Source: Desulfovibrio sp.
Lineage (GTDB): Bacteria; Desulfobacterota; Desulfovibrionia; Desulfovibrionales; Desulfovibrionaceae
Assembly (NCBI GenBank): GCA_031279825.1
Contig: JAITHT010000013.1
Location: 1-52,024 of the forward strand
Direction: 5' to 3'
DNA: 52,024 nt
A program made the position numbers and the translations under genes. Shown in pieces: positions 17,287-27,710 of this stretch (the stretch's first letter is position 1; the number at the start of each line of letters is the position of its first letter). The notes under the pieces are model-generated. The model saw nothing but the letters and a program-made list of their open reading frames with translations, was not told where the DNA came from and made no database searches.

Positions 17287-18423
17287 CTACTCAAAACGCA
17301 AAGACTGGGCACGACCACAAAATTGCTTAAGGTCTTCCACCGTGCAACCGTCCGTTAATAGGTGGTAGTTAGCCCAATCTGCCATATTATGCTGGATTGA
17401 TAGAGAGCTCCAGTTGAAATTATCAAGATCTGGTGAATACTTTTGCATGAAAAACTCCCAAAGCCAAGTTCCGGGCAAAGGGTGAACCGGAAAAATTTCA
17501 ATCAGGCATTTACCACGATTTTTGTTTATAAATTCATAGGAGAGCGCGAGAGTCTCAGGGGTTTCCCCGGGAAAGCCGATGACTATGCCGGAATTCGGTA
17601 TGTAGCCGAAGCTGTTCAAAAGATCTATGCAGTGCTGATTTTGCTTCACGGTCGTTTTTTTATTCATCATTTTCAAAATGACATCAGAGCCGCTCTCCGC
17701 GCCAAAAGCGACGTTGTTGACATTCATCATCCGCAGCAATTCCAAAACTTCCGGCGCAACACTGTCCGCCCTGACCAGACAGCTGAAATCAATGGAGTTC
17801 AAGCCGGCGGCAATGATACGTTCCACCAAATTTTTCAGTCTTTTGGCGTCGACTGTGAACAAATCGTCAAAAATACTGATATTTCGTACGCCTAATGTTG
17901 CGAGCTCGGAAATTTCGGCAATCACACGGTTAACCGGCAACGGGTAATAGCCGTTCCAAAATGCGCTGGAAGAACAAAAACGGCATTTAAAGGGGCAACC
18001 CCGGCTTGTCATGACCACGTGAGTCTTGCCTGGCAGATGCATATCCGGAAAAATTGTCCAATCCGGGAGAGGCTGGCGAGAAATTTGGGCGAGGCATTCC
18101 AGCGGGCCAATGAAAGGTTCACCGAATTTCAGCGTATGAGGTAAGGCCGTCACATGCTGTCCGCCGACAATGAAACGCTTGTCTTGAGCGGTTACCTTTT
18201 CTCCCAGCTTGTTAACCTGACTCCAGGCGTTGGTCAGACCAGAACAACAGACAAGGTCCGCCTCAAGTATCTCGCGTTCATTTAGTGAAAAAAACACCTC
18301 CGTATTTGGAAACTTTTGCTTCAGCAAAGGTGCGATAACCGCCATTCCATATGGATATGTAAAAGTGGCGGTTGCAGTCTCGCTGTTACTTGCAAGAGTC
18401 AGGGCAATACGCTGGCGTCTCAT
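17287..18423 (-). CDS. B12-binding-type radical SAM protein
   Basis: 378 residues. The radical SAM cluster motif is C143-x3-C147-x2-C150 (RGCPFKCRFCSS), followed by segments typical of the TIM barrel (IFDDLFTVD, FGAESGSD, GIVIGFPGET). The preceding 130 residues look like a short, partly degenerate version of the cobalamin-binding-like domain of B12-dependent radical SAM enzymes (FIVGGQHVTALP). The likely reaction is a methylation or rearrangement of a small molecule or sugar/lipid moiety, but the substrate is unknown. It is downstream of, and in the same orientation as, the large glycosyltransferase gene, which suggests a role in cell-surface glycan synthesis. The ribosome binding site is weak. 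Confidence 0.85.
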   Translation of the reverse strand: MRRQRIALTLASNSETATATFTYPYGMAVIAPLLKQKFPNTEVFFSLNEREILEADLVCCSGLTNAWSQVNKLGEKVTAQDKRFIVGGQHVTALPHTLKFGEPFIGPLECLAQISRQPLPDWTIFPDMHLPGKTHVVMTSRGCPFKCRFCSSSAFWNGYYPLPVNRVIAEISELATLGVRNISIFDDLFTVDAKRLKNLVERIIAAGLNSIDFSCLVRADSVAPEVLELLRMMNVNNVAFGAESGSDVILKMMNKKTTVKQNQHCIDLLNSFGYIPNSGIVIGFPGETPETLALSYEFINKNRGKCLIEIFPVHPLPGTWLWEFFMQKYSPDLDNFNWSSLSIQHNMADWANYHLLTDGCTVEDLKQFCGRAQSLRFE

Positions 18424-18599
18424 AGATCTACTCTTTTGCCTTTATTGTTTAGCATCTTGGCAGGGTTAAATCCTGCAACATTTCTTGTGTAAAGCTTGGC
18501 CATAAGCACATACAACCCACCATATCCTTAACTCTTATGTCTATGCGATATCTGTTACACCCTGTTGTAGCCGGTTTACCGATATTTTATGTTTGAGCG

Positions 18600-21500
18600 C
18601 TACCCTACATCCGGTTTTGGCAGACCATGAAAAACGTCCTTCCATGCTTTCACGGTAATGCTTGGAGATATTGTCTTATTGCAATAAGTTATTGCCCGCG
18701 CAAGCAGCAGGCGGCGCAACGCTGCATCCGCAGAAATTCGAGTCATGGCCTCGACCCATCCGTTTACTGTGTTGTGGGTGAGTATTCCCGTCCTGTTATG
18801 ATCAATTTCTTCTTTATACGGGGTAACGGATGAAGCCACAGCGACAATCCCGCAACGGGCGTAGTGATGGAATTTAATGGGAGACTTGCATGAAGAAAAA
18901 AGAGAATCATCCAGAGGTATTAGCCCGATGCCATTGTCGATCGACAAAAGAATATCGCTGAATTCTTCCAGAGCGCACTGGCTATATGCTTTTCCAGCTA
19001 TATTTTGTTCGATAAACGCATTGCTGATTGGCCCGATAAAAACATATTGATGTTGCGGGTTATTTTTTATGAATATTTTTAACGGATTGATGAGCATTGA
19101 CGTTTGCACGGTATCACTGGAGGCAATAATGAAAGTACAAGGCATGTCAGTATGCTTTTTCTCAATATCAATATGATCTTGTTCAAAGATTGCGTTTTTT
19201 ACGACATAAACGGAATCACTCAGCTTGGCCAGTTCCGCTTGCAGTGCCGGCGTTGAGCAAGTCACGCGATCCGCGGTCGCGACCATATGGCGTATTGTGC
19301 CTCGCGTATCGTACGAATACGTCAAGCTGCTCCAGTTTGGCAATTCATATAGCAAATCATCAAGGTCATATATTATACTTATGCCCAATGAACGCGCATA
19401 ACGTATTGCATTCAGCATTCGGAGCGAGCATTCCCGATGTACCACCAGCACATCGGCCCACGAGATATCGTTCCGGGAAGGTTCCGTGCTTCCTCGTAAT
19501 TCTCCTCCTGTCTCGAGGCAGTAATGTGCTAAAGGATATATCATCCGTAATTTTGTCAGAGAGCCTCCTAAGCATGGGGAACAAAGTAAAATCTTGCGCG
19601 GCAGGTCATGAATAAACGCATTGTCCGGAAGCGCTTTTCGAGAAGCTCTGATCACTATTTGAAAGGTGTGATCATTTTCGTTCAATCGCCCGGACGTTGG
19701 AGTTTTAAGGATGCCCGGTGCATATTCTTCAACGCCTGGCACCAGCACACTGTATAGGCGCTCAATGCCAAATCCCGCTGTTATAAGCAACTTACGCAGG
19801 CTATGCCGTGAGAAAAAATACCTGTGTGTTTCGTCCAACAGCCCATATTTGCGATAAATCCATTGGCCGTCCTCAAGCATCTGGCGAACGCTTATATGTG
19901 TTACATTGGGCACCGAGGCAATGATAACTCCTTCGGGTTTAAGGAGTTTGGCGATCCGTTGCAGAATCGATTTTGGATCTGCAAGGTGCTCCAACACATC
20001 TCCAAACAGGATGGCATCAAACAAAGGCAGGTTTTCCTTTTTCACGCCTTTCAGGAAATCCTCAACGCTCCCGAGATATAATTCGTCAACATGTCCATTT
20101 TTAAGCGCCTCGTCGGTAGCCGGTTCAACACCATATACATACATGCCGTTGTCCCGCAGGAGCCGGCTGAAATATCCCGTGTTGCAACCTATTTCCAATA
20201 TTTTGGGCTGTAATGTTTGACAGGCGTCACAATGTTCTTTCAAGAAAGTAAACATTTGCGTATGGGAATTATTTTTTTCCCTCAAATCTATTATGCCATA
20301 ATATACTTTTTCTTGAGAGGGGTTTTCGCGAGGAGTATCTAACCTTCCGCTTGTTTTTTCAATGGGTGAAGTTGCGCCGACCGCCGCGCCGGCGGGTACG
20401 GCTTTTTGCCTCCAAGTGCCAGGCACGGGCTGTTTGGAGAGTGTGCTGACGCCTGTGTTCAATGCCCAGCCCCCTTCCGCCGCCACAAGATTTTTATTGA
20501 AGGGGACAAGGCGTCCCTCCCAGCGCGCCGCAAACGCGTTGTCGTCCGTATAATTTTTTGAGACGCCCGGATGCGCCGTCCGCTCGTCAAGCAGCATAAA
20601 TTCCGCGAACGGCCACCAGACGGAGCGCAGCCCTTTTTCACCCAGGCGCAGACAGTAATCCAACGCGGCCGAGTCGGGCGAGGATTCGTCAAAGCCTCCC
20701 CCGGCGGCCAGGGTTTCGGAGCGCGTGAACAGGCACAGGCTGTCCAACGCGTCCACTGTTCTGGCTACCTTGTTCCAGGCGAACCAACCGGGGGCGTCGC
20801 GGGAAAGCCCCCGGAACACGGGGGCCAGTCGTCCGCCAGCGTCCGTAAGATAGCCGCCGTGCGGCAGCGTCCCGTCCTTGCGTATCAATTTACCGCCCAC
20901 GGCGCCTACGCCCTCCCGGCACAGGCTTGACACAAGCTCCTCAATCCAGCCTTGCGTCAAGGGCACGATGCCTCCGAGGAAGAACCCCAGGATTTTCCCT
21001 TTAGCCAGCCGCGCTCCCAAATTCAGCCTGGCCGCCAGGGAAAGATCCGCCGCATGGGTGGTCAGACGGACATTTTTGTGAGTGCGCAGAAAGTGTTCGG
21101 CTTTGTCCAGCAGCGGCTTTGGGACAGTTTCGTTGACCATCGCCACTATTTCATACTTTCCGTAGGTAGTGTTATCCGTCAGAGAGGAGATCTGCGCTTT
21201 CAAGAGAGAGAGCCCATCCCCCATGTCGAGAAGCAGAGTTACGAGCGGGCGCTTTTCCGGCAGAGGAAATTTGACCCGCAGGCACTGGGAACCGGGCAGC
21301 AGGCAGGCATCGGCGCCGGGGGAAAAAATATCCATGTGGGCTTGCACCGCCCTGCGCCCGCTGTCCACAGCCTCATTTTTCACTCCAACATCCCTCGCGG
21401 TGCTGTCTCCATGCGCCCGCCAATGGTAAAGCACTCGCGGGATGTGTACCAAACGCGCGGCATCCGCTCCGGCGGTATAGCGCAGCAGCATGTCAAAATC

Positions 21501-23429
21501 CTGAGAAGCGCGATATCCTTCCCTGAAACCTCCGATCTCCCGCATACGATCCGTGCGGTATACGCCCAGGTGATTGACGAAATTCTGGCTGTAAAACAAT
21601 TCCCAATCCCATTTGCCGTTCTTGAAATGCGGATAAAAGATCACTCCATCGTCCTGAAGCTTGTCTTCATCCGAATAAAACAGCAGGCCTTCCAGGTGTT
21701 GTTCTATTGTTTCAGTCACAGTCAGCAGGGCGTCCGGGGTGAGCGTATCGTCCTGATCCATCAGGACGACGTAGGAATAGCGCGCCATGGACAGCGCCGT
21801 ATTTGTGGCTGCGGCAATATGACCGTTTTCACTCCGCCAGGTGACGCGTATTCTGGCGTCTTTGGCCGCGTAATTTTCCAGAAGTGTTTTTGCCTCCGGG
21901 TCAGTGGACGCGTCGTCCGCGATGCACAGTTCCCAGTGCGGATACAGTTGCGCAAGAACGGATTCCAGGGCGACCGCGAGGTGTTCCGGCTTGGGGTTGT
22001 AAGCCGGCATGAGAATGGAAAAGCCGATGTCTCCCGCCGGAGCGGACAGCGGCTGTTTGCTGTATTCCGTCTGGCGCGAAGGCAAATCCACCATATGCCG
22101 CCACAAGTTGTAAGCCCATCTCTCATGAGGTGGAAGCGGAAAGTGCTTGGCTGTATTCCAGAACTCCTCAAGAAATGGCAGATAACGCTTTGTTTTAAAG
22201 TCATCCGCTCCGGCAAGCCACGCCGCATACTGTTTCGCCAGCTCATCAAGGCCGATGTCGGCGCACCACTGATTTTTGAATTCCGCTGCCGCCCTGTATT
22301 CCTCATAAGGTTTGCAAAAGTCGATCAAGATGCCCAAGGAAAGGGAAAGCGCCGCGCTGTCCTGCTTGCGGCGCGCGGCTTTATACAAGCGCAAAGCGCC
22401 GTCAACGGAGGGATAGAATCTGGCCATGGCAAGTTCCAGCGCATATGTATCCCTGCCTTCCCGCTCCAGCTTTTTGATCAGGCCGCGCCAGCCGTTTTCC
22501 CAAAGCGGACAATGCGCAAGAAGTTCTCTGAGTTCGCCGGAGGACGCTGTGGTGGCTGCTTTATCCAGGCGACGGCTTTGCTCGGGTGGCAAAGCTCCCC
22601 GCAATATCTGCCAAGCTCCGACTTTCAGAAACATCCCGTCATTTTTCAGATGCAGGTGCCAGTCAGGAACAAGCTGGGACAGGCTGTTTTGGGCGAGATA
22701 GGAAGAATTCGACTCCTCATGCCGATGCCTGCCGGGCGTCTGGCTGGTATGGTGGATCACCCGTGAATCCGGATTGATCGTCATACGGTAGCCCTTGCTG
22801 TACAAACGGGCGCAGAGATCCACATCCTCGAAGCCATTGATGTAATGTTCGTCAAATAATCCGATCTCCAGAAACAACGAACGCCGTATCATCATGCAGG
22901 CGGCGGTGACGACCTGGAAAAAACGACGTTTTTTTGCCAGTGAACAATCCGCCGGGATACCCCTATAGAGGTGATCCACCTGGAAGTATGGCGAAACGAA
23001 AACGCCCAGATGCTGCACTGTGTAGCCAAATGGTTCACTTTTTGGGAAAAGCAGCACCGGACCGGTGGCGGCAATGTCTGGATAGGCGGAAAAGTCGTCA
23101 AGAAGCGGCTGATACCAGCCGGGCAGGGGAACGGTGTCGTTGTTCAGGAAAATGAGGAACTCACCCTTGGCGAGTCTGGCCCCGATATTGGAAGCGGGGC
23201 CGAAATTCAGGTTGGCGGGGCAGCGGCGATAGCGGAACATGGAGCCAAAAAGCTGTTCGCCCAGAAGGGGACATTGCTCCGCTGTGGCATCGGAAGAAGC
23301 GTTGTCAACCACAATGATTTCGAGCGCCTTGCCGGCCGTTGTGGCGGCCAGGGCTTCAAGGCAGGGTCGCGTATATTCCCACAGGTTATAAACCGGTATT
23401 ATAATTGATGTCTCAATGCCTTTGGCCAT
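18600..23429 (-). CDS. Giant multidomain glycosyltransferase with embedded SAM methyltransferase
   Basis: 1609 residues from ATG 23429 (GAGGA 8 bases upstream; ATG 23444 is possible). Domain order: GT2 (about 5-240, NNDT near 96); a helical spacer of about 220 residues; second GT2 (about 470-690, MDQDD near 556); third GT2-like domain (about 755-985) in which the usual NND is replaced by GGI, so it may be inactive; a class I SAM-dependent methyltransferase (about 1040-1250, ILEIGCNTG near 1076 and DVLEHL); and a C-terminal GT4-like domain (about 1276-1609, with a DDLLYELP segment). It should build and methyl-modify a surface polysaccharide or glycoprotein glycan in the cytoplasm. Base composition appears lower in G+C in the C-terminal third. 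A (GA)n tract lies about 180 bp upstream. Confidence 0.9.
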   Translation of the reverse strand: MAKGIETSIIIPVYNLWEYTRPCLEALAATTAGKALEIIVVDNASSDATAEQCPLLGEQLFGSMFRYRRCPANLNFGPASNIGARLAKGEFLIFLNNDTVPLPGWYQPLLDDFSAYPDIAATGPVLLFPKSEPFGYTVQHLGVFVSPYFQVDHLYRGIPADCSLAKKRRFFQVVTAACMMIRRSLFLEIGLFDEHYINGFEDVDLCARLYSKGYRMTINPDSRVIHHTSQTPGRHRHEESNSSYLAQNSLSQLVPDWHLHLKNDGMFLKVGAWQILRGALPPEQSRRLDKAATTASSGELRELLAHCPLWENGWRGLIKKLEREGRDTYALELAMARFYPSVDGALRLYKAARRKQDSAALSLSLGILIDFCKPYEEYRAAAEFKNQWCADIGLDELAKQYAAWLAGADDFKTKRYLPFLEEFWNTAKHFPLPPHERWAYNLWRHMVDLPSRQTEYSKQPLSAPAGDIGFSILMPAYNPKPEHLAVALESVLAQLYPHWELCIADDASTDPEAKTLLENYAAKDARIRVTWRSENGHIAAATNTALSMARYSYVVLMDQDDTLTPDALLTVTETIEQHLEGLLFYSDEDKLQDDGVIFYPHFKNGKWDWELFYSQNFVNHLGVYRTDRMREIGGFREGYRASQDFDMLLRYTAGADAARLVHIPRVLYHWRAHGDSTARDVGVKNEAVDSGRRAVQAHMDIFSPGADACLLPGSQCLRVKFPLPEKRPLVTLLLDMGDGLSLLKAQISSLTDNTTYGKYEIVAMVNETVPKPLLDKAEHFLRTHKNVRLTTHAADLSLAARLNLGARLAKGKILGFFLGGIVPLTQGWIEELVSSLCREGVGAVGGKLIRKDGTLPHGGYLTDAGGRLAPVFRGLSRDAPGWFAWNKVARTVDALDSLCLFTRSETLAAGGGFDESSPDSAALDYCLRLGEKGLRSVWWPFAEFMLLDERTAHPGVSKNYTDDNAFAARWEGRLVPFNKNLVAAEGGWALNTGVSTLSKQPVPGTWRQKAVPAGAAVGATSPIEKTSGRLDTPRENPSQEKVYYGIIDLREKNNSHTQMFTFLKEHCDACQTLQPKILEIGCNTGYFSRLLRDNGMYVYGVEPATDEALKNGHVDELYLGSVEDFLKGVKKENLPLFDAILFGDVLEHLADPKSILQRIAKLLKPEGVIIASVPNVTHISVRQMLEDGQWIYRKYGLLDETHRYFFSRHSLRKLLITAGFGIERLYSVLVPGVEEYAPGILKTPTSGRLNENDHTFQIVIRASRKALPDNAFIHDLPRKILLCSPCLGGSLTKLRMIYPLAHYCLETGGELRGSTEPSRNDISWADVLVVHRECSLRMLNAIRYARSLGISIIYDLDDLLYELPNWSSLTYSYDTRGTIRHMVATADRVTCSTPALQAELAKLSDSVYVVKNAIFEQDHIDIEKKHTDMPCTFIIASSDTVQTSMLINPLKIFIKNNPQHQYVFIGPISNAFIEQNIAGKAYSQCALEEFSDILLSIDNGIGLIPLDDSLFSSCKSPIKFHHYARCGIVAVASSVTPYKEEIDHNRTGILTHNTVNGWVEAMTRISADAALRRLLLARAITYCNKTISPSITVKAWKDVFHGLPKPDVG

Positions 23430-23607
23430 ATGTCGCGTCCTCATTTGTGAAGGGAAATAAAAAAGCCGTAAGGCGGAAGAACGCTGATTCGTTCTTTCGC
23501 CTCACGGCAATATGAACACAACAAAAGACGACCAGACCTCGCCGACGGCGAAATCTGGAAACGTCAAAAAGGAACTTTATGTTTTCTAGAAGGTAACTAC
23601 TTGCGGA

Positions 23608-23664
<57 letters not shown>

Positions 23665-23862
23665 AAATACTGTGCCGTAAGAGTCAGTCCACATCAGACT
23701 GTTACGCAACCCCGGAACCGGGAAGCCGCATATTCTCTCCGCAACCATCTCTGTGCCCCGCCCCTTGTATGGATTCTTTCTTAGCTAAGGAACCGCTGAT
23801 TTAATCCCCAGTATATGATCGCCAACACGTCGCATTTTCATTAGTGTTAACATGCTCCAGAT

Positions 23863-24017
23863 CTAGTGTTTACTTGCAAAAGTAAACACTATAAAATCCT
23901 GGAGGGTTTTATACCGCCGAAGGCGGCGTAAGTCGGCTGGAAACCATGTTTTTCAGCCGACGATCCTGCAAAAATATCCGCAAAAATATAGTTGGATTTT
24001 TTGCAATTAGACACTAG
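23863..24017 (+). mobile_element. MITE copy 2, at the 3' end of the TPR gene
   Basis: 155 bp, inverted relative to 16914-17067 and about 85-90% alike by eye, with CTAG at both ends. Its right terminal CTAG (24014-24017) supplies the TAG stop codon of the leftward TPR protein gene. Internal hairpins match those of copy 1. The bases between the (GA)n tract and this element (23664-23862) show no gene. Confidence 0.82.
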
Positions 24018-27000
24018 ATTCTTCCGGTGGGCGAATAGCGGGCCGCGTCGTCGGCTATTTCAGCCGCTTTAAGTTCGGAATTGGCCAACTGACCGTAAAC
24101 TGTGCCGGGATTTTTAGCGGCTATGTCCGTCAGCGCCGTTTTCCATGCGTCCAGATTCCCTTGCTTCCTGTAAATGCGGGCCATGCGGTATTGTACCGCC
24201 GCCCGTTCTCCGTCGTCGCCCGGCAGATACTGCAGATATTGGTTGGCAAAGCCGAGGGCTTCGCGCAGGCGTCCGGCTGTCTCCGCCACATCCATAAGCG
24301 AGGAGAGCTGTGTGCGGATTTTGCCGAGATCCGCGGAATTCGGATTACGATCGGAGTAATCTATAAGCCTGTTCAATGCTTCTTTACCGAGAGCGTATGC
24401 CTTTTCAAGTTCACGCCGTTTTTCCGCATCACGAGCCAGAAAAAAGGCGACGTAGGCCATTTGGGCATCCGGCAGCGTGCCGCCGTCATATAATTTTTGC
24501 CAGATGGGGGCGGCATCATTGCTTTCGTTGAGATTTTCCGCCGCCAGGGCAAGGGAGTAGTCCAACTGCCTCTGGCTTTCCGGCGAGAGCTCCCATAAGT
24601 CAACGCGCTTGGCTACCTCACGTACGGCTCTCCATTGGTCATGCTCCAAGTAGATGCTCAAGACCAGGCTGAGAGCCATTTCAGAGTATTCAGGCACTTT
24701 GCGGCCCAAGAAAAAGGGCTCGACAGTCTTTAATGCATCGTCGGGCTTCCCGTCTTTCCAGTAACTCACGCCAAGGGCTATGCGGCTTTCTGCCGGCAAA
24801 ATTTCTTCCTGCCCATGCACGATGGGGTAACGCTCCCAGATGTCCCGCATTCTTCCGTACCGACCGTCGGCAACGCTTTCGGCAGCCAGAACGGCAAAGG
24901 TTTGCAAGGCGATTTCGTTTGCCTTGGGAGCAAGTTCATGTTGGGGATATTTTTTCAGAAAAACAGCTATCGTATCTAATGTCTCAATAAATTCGCGCTT
25001 CCAGAGATGCCACATGGCGAGTTTGATTTCGGCAATGGGCACAAGGGCGCTTTGCGGATGCTTTGCGATAATGGTACGGTATGCTTCCACCGGGGCCATG
25101 CTGAAGGGACCATCAAATACGGAAAACATGCCGGCGATGGAAGGATCATCGTTCACGCTGTCTTCAGCCAAACGTATCATAGCCACCAAGGCGCCGTCTT
25201 TATCGGGGAAACGGCGGAGACTTTCGTTATAAAGTTCTTTACCGGCCTTTTTTTCTCCCTTCATGGAGTAAATATCGCCGATGCGCGTGAGGATAATATC
25301 CGCCTCGTTCCCCATGGGCTCAAGATTCACGTACAGCCAGTAATGTTTGAGAGCGTAATCAAAATTATTCAGACGAAAGGCCACATCGCCCATCATGTTC
25401 AGGAAAGGTGGGTATTCAATATAAAAACGTTCCCAACGTTTTTCTATGTAGTCCACCACGTTGAAGGACTGCTGATAATAGCCGAGGCGGTAAAAAGCGC
25501 GGGCAAGGCCGAGCGCTCCCTCGCGCGTATAGCGGCTGTTGGGATAGTGCTGGAGCATGTATTGAAATTCGTCCGCGGCCCGTTGCAGTTCGTTACGTTG
25601 AAAATAGTAGTCCCCCCAGTAGTAATAGGTCAGAGGAACATTATCGTCGTTGGGAAACTGGCGGCGCAGCATGCTAAAACGCGCTTCGGCCTCGGGAATA
25701 TTCTTCATTCTCAGATTCAGATAACCGAGACGGAGCAGCGCTCCGGCGTTGCGCGAGGACTTTTGATTATAGTTTATGGCCTGATTGGTGGCGTCGGAGA
25801 TATCTTGATAGTGCTGGTCCAAATTCTCCTTGTTGATGGCAAAGAGCATTTCCGCGCGTACATGGAGCAGTTCCTCCTGTTCGGCCTGATCGAGTGTGCT
25901 GTGCTGCAACAGCGATTCCGTTTTTTCCAGTGCTTGAGGAAATTCATTGGCGGCAAGGTGTTTGCGGATTTCCGGCAACAGGATTTTCGGATCGGGCGGA
26001 GGAGGAACCGGATTGCCGTCTTTGTCAACATAGATGACGGCCGGCGCGTTGTCAGTTCCCGGTGCGGCTGCGCCGTCGTGCGCGGCAACGGAGGCGGCCG
26101 GCGCGGGAGTTTTTTGTTGTTGGGAGGGTTGAGGCTGTTGCGCGACGGGTTGCGACGGGTTTTCCTGCTGTTGAGCAGGCGGCGGCGGAGCTTGCGGCTT
26201 GGCTGTACCGGTCTGGGGTTGTGCGGTTGCCTGGGCTTGTACCTCTGTTTGGGGCTGCGCGTCGGCGGATGTTGTGGGGATGTTGTCCAGCCCGCCGATG
26301 TTGACTGCTCCTCCATAGACCAAGCCGTCGGTACGCGTACCGACACCGGGGGGGATAGAACCGGCGATGGTCTGGGAAGAATTGGCAGGCGGGCTTTGCA
26401 CTGTTTGAGGCGTCGCCGTTTCCATTGACGTCGGCGGCGGCGCGGGTGCCGGAGCGGTTTGCGCCGGGGTAGCCGCGGTTTGCGCCGGGACGGCTTGTAC
26501 GGGCGCTGTCTTGGACGGCGGGACAGGGGTTGCGATGGGTATGGGCAGGGGTAAAGGGGCTGAACGTTCAGCGGTCTGTGCCCGGATATCCAGCAGGGGG
26601 CGCTGCTCCGGAGATAAGGGTGCAGGCACGGGTTCCGCATGGACGGAATCTCTGGATTGCTCCCTAGCCGACGGCGTTCGTGCGGGATCCGCAGGAGCGC
26701 CCTGTTTCGCGCCTGAAGCGGCGTTCGGTGCGGAGGGATCAGCGGCGGACGGTGCCGCAGTCGCTGCAATCGCGGCACTGGCGTATTCCGGTGTGCCGGA
26801 CAAGATTACAGTGGTGTTTTTAGGCGGTTTCGCTGTTGTCGCAGGACTGCCGGGCGCGGGAGAGGCGCTTTGTGCCACGGGAGAGGGAGAAAGGGCGAGT
26901 GGCTGATCTCCCGGCGTCTGTTCCGGAGACGGGGGTTGCGTTTGAGGCGTCGGAAGGATCCCCGGAACGCCTGAGGACGGTACAACAGGGGGTGGATCCA

Positions 27001-27532
27001 TGCCTGGAGCGCCGGTAACGGATTTTCCGATATGTTGAGGATCGTCGGCCAGCATTCGGTTTGCCGCATCTGGGGGAGATACGGGCGCAACGGCGAAATC
27101 CGGAGGAATCTCCGTGGTGGGAGCCTTGGCGGAGGGTTTCCAGCGCGCTCCCAGAGGATTGGGGAAAAAGTCCACTATCAATTCGGTGGGGCTTTGCTTT
27201 GCCACCATATAACCGAATTCAGGCGTTTGGGTCAAAAGGACCAGCGAGCGTCCCTGCTGTTTCGTCCCCTGAAAGATACGCGCGCCGGCGGGAGGGTCAG
27301 CGACGAACAGATTCCCGGGCACCTCGCTGAAAGGAATAAGCAGACCGGTGGGAGCGATGCGCCCCACCTTTCCGGCCATCCCTTCGTCGGGGAGCAGAGT
27401 AAGGGAAACCCGTTCGCGATCCGGCAGGGCCTGCCATTGCAACTGAGCGGCCGGGGAGATCGCGACCGGCAGTAGTGCCGCCAAGACGAGCGCGAGGAGA
27501 AATCGGGCGATTCCGGCAACGATGTCTTGCAT
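24014..27532 (-). CDS. Large secreted tetratricopeptide-repeat protein
   Basis: 1172 residues from the ATG at 27532, chosen because CAGGA lies 7-10 bases upstream and the product then starts with a signal-peptide-like segment (hydrophobic about 9-28). Residues 30-135 form a beta-rich domain that resembles AMIN-type modules. A proline-, alanine- and glutamine-rich linker runs from about 140 to 500. From about 510 to the end are helical TPR/Sel1-like repeats (for example YYWGDYYFQRNELQRAADEFQYML-type units). It probably acts in the periplasm as a scaffold for envelope or polysaccharide assembly. Its stop codon comes from the adjacent MITE, so the C-terminus may have been altered. Confidence 0.85.
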   Translation of the reverse strand: MQDIVAGIARFLLALVLAALLPVAISPAAQLQWQALPDRERVSLTLLPDEGMAGKVGRIAPTGLLIPFSEVPGNLFVADPPAGARIFQGTKQQGRSLVLLTQTPEFGYMVAKQSPTELIVDFFPNPLGARWKPSAKAPTTEIPPDFAVAPVSPPDAANRMLADDPQHIGKSVTGAPGMDPPPVVPSSGVPGILPTPQTQPPSPEQTPGDQPLALSPSPVAQSASPAPGSPATTAKPPKNTTVILSGTPEYASAAIAATAAPSAADPSAPNAASGAKQGAPADPARTPSAREQSRDSVHAEPVPAPLSPEQRPLLDIRAQTAERSAPLPLPIPIATPVPPSKTAPVQAVPAQTAATPAQTAPAPAPPPTSMETATPQTVQSPPANSSQTIAGSIPPGVGTRTDGLVYGGAVNIGGLDNIPTTSADAQPQTEVQAQATAQPQTGTAKPQAPPPPAQQQENPSQPVAQQPQPSQQQKTPAPAASVAAHDGAAAPGTDNAPAVIYVDKDGNPVPPPPDPKILLPEIRKHLAANEFPQALEKTESLLQHSTLDQAEQEELLHVRAEMLFAINKENLDQHYQDISDATNQAINYNQKSSRNAGALLRLGYLNLRMKNIPEAEARFSMLRRQFPNDDNVPLTYYYWGDYYFQRNELQRAADEFQYMLQHYPNSRYTREGALGLARAFYRLGYYQQSFNVVDYIEKRWERFYIEYPPFLNMMGDVAFRLNNFDYALKHYWLYVNLEPMGNEADIILTRIGDIYSMKGEKKAGKELYNESLRRFPDKDGALVAMIRLAEDSVNDDPSIAGMFSVFDGPFSMAPVEAYRTIIAKHPQSALVPIAEIKLAMWHLWKREFIETLDTIAVFLKKYPQHELAPKANEIALQTFAVLAAESVADGRYGRMRDIWERYPIVHGQEEILPAESRIALGVSYWKDGKPDDALKTVEPFFLGRKVPEYSEMALSLVLSIYLEHDQWRAVREVAKRVDLWELSPESQRQLDYSLALAAENLNESNDAAPIWQKLYDGGTLPDAQMAYVAFFLARDAEKRRELEKAYALGKEALNRLIDYSDRNPNSADLGKIRTQLSSLMDVAETAGRLREALGFANQYLQYLPGDDGERAAVQYRMARIYRKQGNLDAWKTALTDIAAKNPGTVYGQLANSELKAAEIADDAARYSPTGRI

Positions 27533-27710
27533 TACACTATCCTGAGGCATGTTAAAATGACAGGAGTAATCGTAAAACACGGAAAATTTATATGCAAGAA
27601 ACGGTCCATACAAAAAATTACCTCTTATCCCGACACGTGCCTTCGCGCGGCTTCCCTATCATGTTCCGCGCCGGTTCTTTGGCGCTGTACATGCGTTTTT
27701 TCCGCAAAAG

